Assembly (NCBI GenBank): GCA_016927155.1
Contig: JAFGNE010000015.1
Location: 1 to 10,391, forward strand
DNA from: Candidatus Peregrinibacteria bacterium
Lineage (GTDB): Bacteria; Patescibacteriota; Gracilibacteria; UM-FILTER-43-11
Length of the DNA: 10,391 bases
Reading direction: 5' to 3'
The position numbers were made by a program, and so were the translations under genes. The notes beneath the pieces were generated by a model. That model did no database searches. It had not been told where the DNA came from and saw nothing but the letters and a program-made list of their open reading frames with translations. Within the stretch, counting starts at the first letter, position 1. Each line of letters begins with the position of its first letter. Shown piece by piece: positions 5,997-10,391 of the stretch.

Positions 5997-6579
5997 TCGT
6001 CGGTTCCTTGCCATACCAGGGTTCAAGCAGGTCGTAGGTTTTTTGGCGCGCCAGGGGGCGATCCTCCGCAACGAGTTTCCAAGTGATTTCCGGCGAGCGC
6101 AGGCCTAAGATTTCTTCATATTTTTCCGGCAGTTCCACGCGCTGGAGTTCGGTAACGTCGCCGAGCCATTTGGTTTTTTTTGTGGGCAAACCGGCGACAG
6201 GAATGATCTTCCTCTCCGCATAAACCTCATTTCGGTTCATGGTTTGCAGATGAACAAAAGCCCGTTCATCCGTACGGTAGCGCCACCATTCGTCCGTGCG
6301 CAGACCGGCGATAGGGATATTGAGCTGGTGCGCGAACTGGTTGGCCACGGTAATGCCGATGCGTAACCCCGTAAAACTTCCGGGACCGATAATAGCCATC
6401 ACGCCCATCAGATCGGCGGGTGATGCCTTGGCGGTTTTCAGGACACCATCAATGAGCTTCAAAATTGTCTCCGAGGCTTCCAGTAAATCGGCAAAACCAT
6501 GGTAATGGGTCTTTCCCGCCTTTAAATCCACAAGTGTGATTCCCGCGGCCGAGGTTGTGGTGTCCACGCACAAAATCAT
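5962..6579 (-). CDS. tsaB: tRNA threonylcarbamoyladenosine biosynthesis protein TsaB
   Basis: A 205-aa protein of the ASKHA-fold TsaB family. The start MILCVDTTTSAAGITLVD is the first phosphate-loop strand pair, and GPGSFTGLRIGI (65-76) is the family hallmark. TsaB pairs with TsaD and, with TsaE, moves the threonylcarbamoyl group made by TsaC onto A37 of tRNAs reading ANN codons. It has no catalytic activity of its own and lacks the metal-binding histidines of TsaD. The tail LLEPWYGKEPTITKSKK (184-200) matches the usual 'P-x-Y' ending of the family, so the protein is complete though slightly short. Its ATG overlaps the TGA of the amidase gene (ATGA) behind a GAGGAG site, pointing to co-translation with the cell-wall enzyme. 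The gene ends inside the glycosyltransferase coding region. Confidence 0.92.
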   Translation of the reverse strand: MILCVDTTTSAAGITLVDLKAGKTHYHGFADLLEASETILKLIDGVLKTAKASPADLMGVMAIIGPGSFTGLRIGITVANQFAHQLNIPIAGLRTDEWWRYRTDERAFVHLQTMNRNEVYAERKIIPVAGLPTKKTKWLGDVTELQRVELPEKYEEILGLRSPEITWKLVAEDRPLARQKTYDLLEPWYGKEPTITKSKKTPAIR

Positions 6580-9500
6580 AGCTCCTCGATTTTCACGCCT
6601 TTGAAGTAATATTTGATGATCTCATCGTACGTTTTTCCCGCTTTTGCCATGCCTTCCGCGCCGCAGCCGGAAAGCCCCACACCATGGCCGGACATGGTTT
6701 TGCCCGCGCAATAAGGATCGGGGACGGAAACCAGATAGGGCGTGTCTTTCCAGCCCCATACTTCCTGGGCGGATTTCGTTTTCCCGTCGCTTTGGCTGAA
6801 GTAAGGCGTTTTGACCAACTTTCCGTTATAGGTGACCACTTCGTTTTCGGTAACGGCCACGGCGCCGACGAAATTAGGATTGCGGATTTCCACGCCGTAA
6901 CCAAGATATTTTTGGAAAACATTGGGGTCATCGGAGCCGTCGTATGGCATGTCGGGGAATTTGCGGTTAGCGGGATCCATATAATACTTGGCGTACGTGC
7001 GGGCCAGGACCGCCATGGCTTTCATTTTTTCAAAAGGCGCGTCGTTCGACACCTCGGCAATGCCTTTCAGATAATCTTCCAGGGGCAGTTCGTTGATGTA
7101 GGCGACGGCACCGTTGACCACACGGGCCTCGATAACGCCGCGGAATTTGTTGTCGTTAAGCGAATTATTCCAATCGGGCGGGCGTTCCCAGGAGGCGATT
7201 TCCATAATTCCGCCTTCCGCCGGCACAAAACGGATGTAAGCGGAACTGCGCACCACAGAGCCGGACTGGACATGGATATTGTTCCCCACGCGCCGCAAAG
7301 TGACTTGGGCCCCTTTGCTTGGTGAAAAAAATTCCTGGCCGGTGGCGCTGTAAACTTTATAAGGCTTGTCCGAAGTCAGCGTCGCGGTTGCGCCACTGTA
7401 ACCCAGGCGCACGCGGAAAGGCGTGGCAACGGGTTCCTTTTCCTGTGAAGAGGCAATGGCATTCTGGGTTTTTACAAGCAACGCGGCGCGTTGTTTATTG
7501 AGTTCCGCATCGCTTAAATTAGCGGATTCCGGCATTTCAGCCCCTTCCACTTTGATCGTCCAAGTGGCGATGCCGCCAAATACCCAACCCACGTTTTCAA
7601 TAACCATCTGGAACGATTCGTTATACGTCCCTTTTTTCAGCGATTTTACCTTAAAAGTAAATGTGGCTGTCTCGCCGGGATTGACCGTTTTTTCTTTCAT
7701 TTTTGCGGGACGGAATTTTTCTTCCCAGTTTTTTTCGTAATAGAAAACGCTCAGGCGGTCCCGCGGACTGGCAGTGCCCAGGCGCACGGCATTGGGGCCG
7801 TCGTTCCGCCAAACAACATTGCCCGTGTTTTTGAACTGGACTGTAATCTCTTTAGCCTGGTTCGGCCGAAGGGTCAGGCTCTTTTGCCCCTGGTTCACCA
7901 TTTGGGCGCTAAAGACAGGCTTGGGGATATTGATCCTCAGGCGGGACAATCCCCCTTCAATAGGGATTTGGTTGAACCGGGAATTGAGGTACACGCCCCC
8001 CACGCCTTCCTTATAAGGCGCCTGCACCCAAAAATCAAAATCAACCGAAGAACCTTTTTCCACGCGCGCCGCAGGGATCAGCTGTTTACGGAAAACGGTA
8101 ATACCCCGGCCGGTGATAATGGACCGCATATTTTCAGGGTCCCACGGCAAATCTCCTTTATTGACCATGGTGAGGGCGATTTTCTTCATTTCACCGGGAA
8201 GCATGCTGTTGATGACAGACCGGATGATGATCCGGGTGGCATGGCGGGGCTTGCGTATGTCCACGTCAAATTTCAGGCCCTTATCTTCCAGCCAGGCCAC
8301 TTTTTCAATGACCGGAGAAAAACGTTGGGTAACCGGGCCTGTCACCGTATCCGGCGGAATCAGTTCCAGCATGAACCGACCGGTTTGGCCGGGATACACT
8401 TCGCTTTGCTTGAGGTAACCGATGCGTGTGGTATTTCTTCTGACAAAAACACTGGCGGAATCACGGGGTTCCGAAGTGCCCAAAGTGATGAGGTTGGTCC
8501 CGTAATTTTTCCAAATCACATTCCCCTCATTCACCAGATCGATCCAGGCGGTGACTTTCTGCCCCTGGAACACCGTGCCGGAAGGCAAACTGGAATCCGC
8601 GACACGGTAGCCGTAATGCGCCTGCTCCACCCTGACGGGAATAGTGACCGTGGAACGAGTAACCTTGAACTGCCCGTTGACTACGGGGGACACCTTGAAT
8701 TCATAATCGCCGGCCACATATCCCGCCTCGATTTCAATACTAAAAGAACCGGTTTGCCCCTCAATAACGGAATATTCCTTCAGGTTTCCCGCGACAAAAG
8801 GCTTATCGGGAAGGAGCGCGACCACCTGGACATTGGGGTTTTCGTTATCAGCCACATGGAGCCAGGTATTTTTATCCCAGGTTTTCCGGCCGGTATTTTT
8901 AAACGTAAGGCTGATGGTTTTCCTTTCATTGGGCCTTAAAGTAACAGGAGTAATGGCCCCCACCGTGTCGGCATTGTAATCAAGCGTCCCCTGCTGCAAG
9001 CCGGATTCCGAAAAAATTCCTCCGCGCATGATGATATCCGCGCGCTGCCTAAGCTGTGGAAGTTCCGCGTACAGGTTTTTGCCGGGGCATGACGTGGGGC
9101 GCAAATCACGGTGGCCGATGATATTAGGCAAATCTTTGCCTGCCGCCTTGGTCGTGCCAAGCGGGTTGATTTGCAACTGGCCCGCCTTTAATCCAACCAG
9201 CTGGGTAAGCGACTGCAGTGCCGGAACGGAAATCGTGTCGTTGTCATAATTGCCGATCACCGAAATGCCGAGGCTGCCCTTGTTATGGCAGAACACATGC
9301 GCCCCAATCACTTTATCCCCGCCGTAACGCCCTTCATAAACATTGCCCAGCGGGTCAATCAGATAATTGTAACCGATGTCGCCCCATTCACGCGTGACGG
9401 CGTGATAATAATAAATGGCCCTCACAATGGCGCTGAAATCCAGGCTGTCCATCCGGTTATCGCCATTCACGTCGCGCACATCACCGCCCGTATGGTGGAC

Positions 9501-10208
9501 GACAATCTTTTTGACTTCGTTGACCGTTTGGAGGGGCCACAGCAAAAGGTTGCCGTTTGAATCTTTTTCCGTTAGGCGGACAATTTTGACACCCACATTA
9601 AAACCCTCCGTGCAGGAACTTCCGTTCCCTTCATCGGCCGGTATTTTATCTCCCGCGTCATCACCGGAGGAAGAAGCCGACGACGCGCCGTCCGGCACCC
9701 AATAACGCAGTGTTTCATCGGCACCCCAAGCCCTGCGGGAAATGATCCGAAGCGTTGCCGCGGCCACTTCCGGACCGGCCAAAAGGTCGCCATGCGCCGA
9801 AACCAAATCATCCGTTTCCGGCTCATAAGTGAAAAAGTCTGCCTTAAGCGTTAACGCCGCCGCCTGATCTGTTTTCGCGCGCCACTGGATGAAAGAGGCA
9901 TCCGGAGTGATTAAAAACGCGCCCAACCCCCCTTGTTCCCGCAATTCTTCATCAAGGCTTTCCCAAGAGCCGCCGCCAAAAGGATCGTAATTGATTTCCA
10001 GACCTTCCGCCTCGCGCGAAAGTTCCACCCCTATGGCATACGCCCCTTCGGGCACTGGAACAGGCGCGGAAACCAGTTCTCCGCCGGACAACGAAAACAC
10101 AATGTCATTACTGTCCACCTCCATCGCCAAAACCGTTGGTGCCATCATGCCAAAAAACGCCAGAAAAGCGATTGTTAAAAACCCGTTTATTATCACAGCC
10201 CGGACCAT
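6576..10208 (-). CDS. Secreted bifunctional cell-wall enzyme: PGRP-type N-acetylmuramoyl-L-alanine amidase, four Ig-like domains, SpoIID domain
   Basis: 1210 aa. Residues 1-28 are a signal peptide (hydrophobic core, cut after TVLA). A beta-rich unnamed domain (30-155) follows. The PGRP/Amidase_2 domain (155-395) starts at ISRRAWGA and holds IVVHHTGG (H238), WGDIGYNYLID (Y280), YEGRYGG, IGHRD (H366) and TSCPG (C374): zinc ligands His, His, Cys plus the catalytic Tyr. A Ser/Gly/Asp-rich linker (175-197) and a dockerin-like loop DVNGDNRMDSLD (246-257) lie inside it. Four Ig-like FW-type domains follow (about 411-528, 531-651, 655-761, 765-888; marker Trp at 444, 566, 689, 800). The SpoIID domain (about 925-1210) has LEDYLKGIAE (E1052 in the place of the catalytic Glu), VLARTYAKYY and GHGVGLSGCGAEGMAKAG. 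Known roles: the amidase removes stem peptides from MurNAc, and SpoIID cuts the denuded glycan. Start at ATG 10208, no clear Shine-Dalgarno site; overlaps tsaB. Confidence 0.9.
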   Translation of the reverse strand: MVRAVIINGFLTIAFLAFFGMMAPTVLAMEVDSNDIVFSLSGGELVSAPVPVPEGAYAIGVELSREAEGLEINYDPFGGGSWESLDEELREQGGLGAFLITPDASFIQWRAKTDQAAALTLKADFFTYEPETDDLVSAHGDLLAGPEVAAATLRIISRRAWGADETLRYWVPDGASSASSSGDDAGDKIPADEGNGSSCTEGFNVGVKIVRLTEKDSNGNLLLWPLQTVNEVKKIVVHHTGGDVRDVNGDNRMDSLDFSAIVRAIYYYHAVTREWGDIGYNYLIDPLGNVYEGRYGGDKVIGAHVFCHNKGSLGISVIGNYDNDTISVPALQSLTQLVGLKAGQLQINPLGTTKAAGKDLPNIIGHRDLRPTSCPGKNLYAELPQLRQRADIIMRGGIFSESGLQQGTLDYNADTVGAITPVTLRPNERKTISLTFKNTGRKTWDKNTWLHVADNENPNVQVVALLPDKPFVAGNLKEYSVIEGQTGSFSIEIEAGYVAGDYEFKVSPVVNGQFKVTRSTVTIPVRVEQAHYGYRVADSSLPSGTVFQGQKVTAWIDLVNEGNVIWKNYGTNLITLGTSEPRDSASVFVRRNTTRIGYLKQSEVYPGQTGRFMLELIPPDTVTGPVTQRFSPVIEKVAWLEDKGLKFDVDIRKPRHATRIIIRSVINSMLPGEMKKIALTMVNKGDLPWDPENMRSIITGRGITVFRKQLIPAARVEKGSSVDFDFWVQAPYKEGVGGVYLNSRFNQIPIEGGLSRLRINIPKPVFSAQMVNQGQKSLTLRPNQAKEITVQFKNTGNVVWRNDGPNAVRLGTASPRDRLSVFYYEKNWEEKFRPAKMKEKTVNPGETATFTFKVKSLKKGTYNESFQMVIENVGWVFGGIATWTIKVEGAEMPESANLSDAELNKQRAALLVKTQNAIASSQEKEPVATPFRVRLGYSGATATLTSDKPYKVYSATGQEFFSPSKGAQVTLRRVGNNIHVQSGSVVRSSAYIRFVPAEGGIMEIASWERPPDWNNSLNDNKFRGVIEARVVNGAVAYINELPLEDYLKGIAEVSNDAPFEKMKAMAVLARTYAKYYMDPANRKFPDMPYDGSDDPNVFQKYLGYGVEIRNPNFVGAVAVTENEVVTYNGKLVKTPYFSQSDGKTKSAQEVWGWKDTPYLVSVPDPYCAGKTMSGHGVGLSGCGAEGMAKAGKTYDEIIKYYFKGVKIEEL
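6582..6587 (-). promoter_or_regulatory. Shine-Dalgarno site of tsaB inside the amidase gene
   Basis: GAGGAG on the minus strand lies 2 bases before the tsaB ATG and within the last codons of the amidase gene (the Glu-Glu-Leu end). It allows re-initiation by ribosomes finishing the upstream gene. It is the strongest Shine-Dalgarno match seen in the window, though its spacing to the ATG is short. Confidence 0.6.
9438..9473 (-). other. Dockerin-type EF-hand calcium loop inside the amidase domain
   Basis: The codons for residues 246-257 encode DVNGDNRMDSLD. This matches dockerin type I loop positions 1, 3, 5, 9 and 12 (D246, N248, D250, D254, D257) and is followed by a helix-like FSAIVRAIYYYH. 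It sits between the HHTGG zinc motif and the WGDIGY strand. Only one loop is present, whereas true dockerins carry two. Confidence 0.6.
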
Positions 10209-10234
10209 AAAAACATATTAATTAAAGCCTTAAC

Positions 10235-10263
10235 ATATTAAGGGAATTATCATCATTTGTAAA
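10235..10263 (-). promoter_or_regulatory. Probable promoter of the amidase-tsaB operon
   Basis: On the minus strand TTTACA (10263-10258; 5 of 6) is followed after 17 bases by TAATAT (10240-10235; 4 of 6). The predicted start near 10228 leaves about 20 AT-rich bases before the ATG at 10208. The -10 box is a weak match, and GATAAT at 10251-10246 is an alternative -10 without a good -35. Confidence 0.4.
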
Positions 10264-10306
10264 AAATAAATCTCTATAATAACCAATGTGCAGGATTTTC
10301 GCTGAT

Positions 10307-10323
10307 TTCCCCCTGTCGGGGAA
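10307..10323. other. Small GC hairpin upstream of a possible start codon
   Basis: TTCCCC (10307-10312) pairs with GGGGAA (10318-10323) around a 5-base loop. In a plus-strand RNA the GGGG arm would be the only Shine-Dalgarno-like sequence before the ATG at 10327, so the hairpin could limit its translation. The pairing is seen in the sequence; the role is inference. Confidence 0.35.
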
Positions 10324-10326
10324 CTT

Positions 10327-10391
10327 ATGGTGTACAACACTCAAAGCTTTGCCACCCCATTTGTGGGTACAAACGGGGTGGCGCCCCAAAA
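10327..10391 (+). CDS. Possible N-terminus of a further plus-strand gene, cut by window edge
   Basis: From ATG 10327 the frame is open to the right edge (21 codons). It reads MVYNTQSFATPFVGTNGVAP and onward. A perfect TATAAT lies at 10275-10280, but no good -35 box stands before it; a GGGG is 5 bases ahead of the ATG. A second open frame from ATG 10286 also reaches the edge (35 codons) but is rich in Trp and Cys and looks less natural. The stretch is too short to assign a family. It may equally be a structured leader with no coding role. Confidence 0.28.
   Translation, partial: MVYNTQSFATPFVGTNGVAPQ
10351..10382. repeat. Long inverted repeat (8 + 5 pairs) at the right edge
   Basis: GCCACCCC (10351-10358) pairs with GGGGTGGC (10375-10382). 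After one A/C mismatch the stem continues as TTTGT (10360-10364) with ACAAA (10369-10373), closing a 4-base GGGT loop. No T-run follows on either strand, so it is not a standard terminator. GGGG (10375-10378) can alternatively pair with CCCC (10384-10387). CAAAGCTTTG (10342-10351), a 10-base palindrome, touches its left side. Confidence 0.55.

Noticed and set aside
7884..8939. A 351-codon open frame on the plus strand
   Set aside because: It is exactly antisense to the Ig-like region of the amidase gene, has no ribosome site, and its product is His/Arg/Pro-rich without a recognisable domain. It is a shadow of a long well-supported gene.
10351..10391. Rho-independent terminator at the right edge
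   Set aside because: The stem is long and GC-rich, but no run of T follows on either strand.

Overview
The window comes from a bacterium using the standard genetic code: TGA ends the fic and amidase genes. It has moderate G+C coding regions, AT-rich intergenic gaps, short or overlapping gene junctions and few clear Shine-Dalgarno sites. The gene mix and the divergent protein sequences fit a Patescibacteria/CPR-type genome. That placement is an inference from gene style, not from a marker gene.

Layout. (1) Positions 1-296, minus strand: the N-terminal 98 codons of a quinolinate phosphoribosyltransferase (NadC-type, NAD synthesis), running off the left edge. (2) Positions 297-394: a compact divergent promoter region in which the -35 boxes of the two opposing promoters overlap. 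(3) Positions 395-3856, plus strand: a probable operon of an orphan 140-aa protein, a 554-aa RelA/SpoT-like HD protein whose synthetase-like half looks degenerate, and miaB (tRNA ms2i6A37 methylthiotransferase). (4) Positions 3852-3993: a small control region with three copies of the palindromic word TTTAGTTAACT, a perfect-consensus sigma-70-type promoter, and a possible AU-rich terminator built from the first two palindromes. (5) Positions 3994-5996, plus strand: a class II Fic AMP-transferase gene overlapping (ATGA) a GT4-type glycosyltransferase gene. (6) Positions 5962-10208, minus strand: a 1210-aa secreted cell-wall enzyme (signal peptide, PGRP/Amidase_2 domain, four Ig-like FW-type domains, C-terminal SpoIID domain), overlapping by ATGA with tsaB (t6A37 tRNA modification). 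The tsaB 3' end overlaps the glycosyltransferase 3' end tail to tail. (7) Positions 10209-10391: a divergent upstream region rich in inverted repeats, with the possible start of another plus-strand gene.

How the genes fit together. Two genes modify the same part of tRNA: MiaB acts at A37 of UNN-decoding tRNAs and TsaB is part of the machinery for t6A37 of ANN-decoding tRNAs. The cell-envelope genes are the glycosyltransferase and the amidase/SpoIID enzyme. The RSH-like protein and the Fic protein are candidate nucleotide-based regulators. The most unusual items are the triple palindrome around the fic promoter, the divergent RSH-like protein, and the single-chain amidase plus SpoIID enzyme with a dockerin-like calcium loop inside its amidase domain. 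I saw no CRISPR array, insertion sequence, tRNA or rRNA gene.
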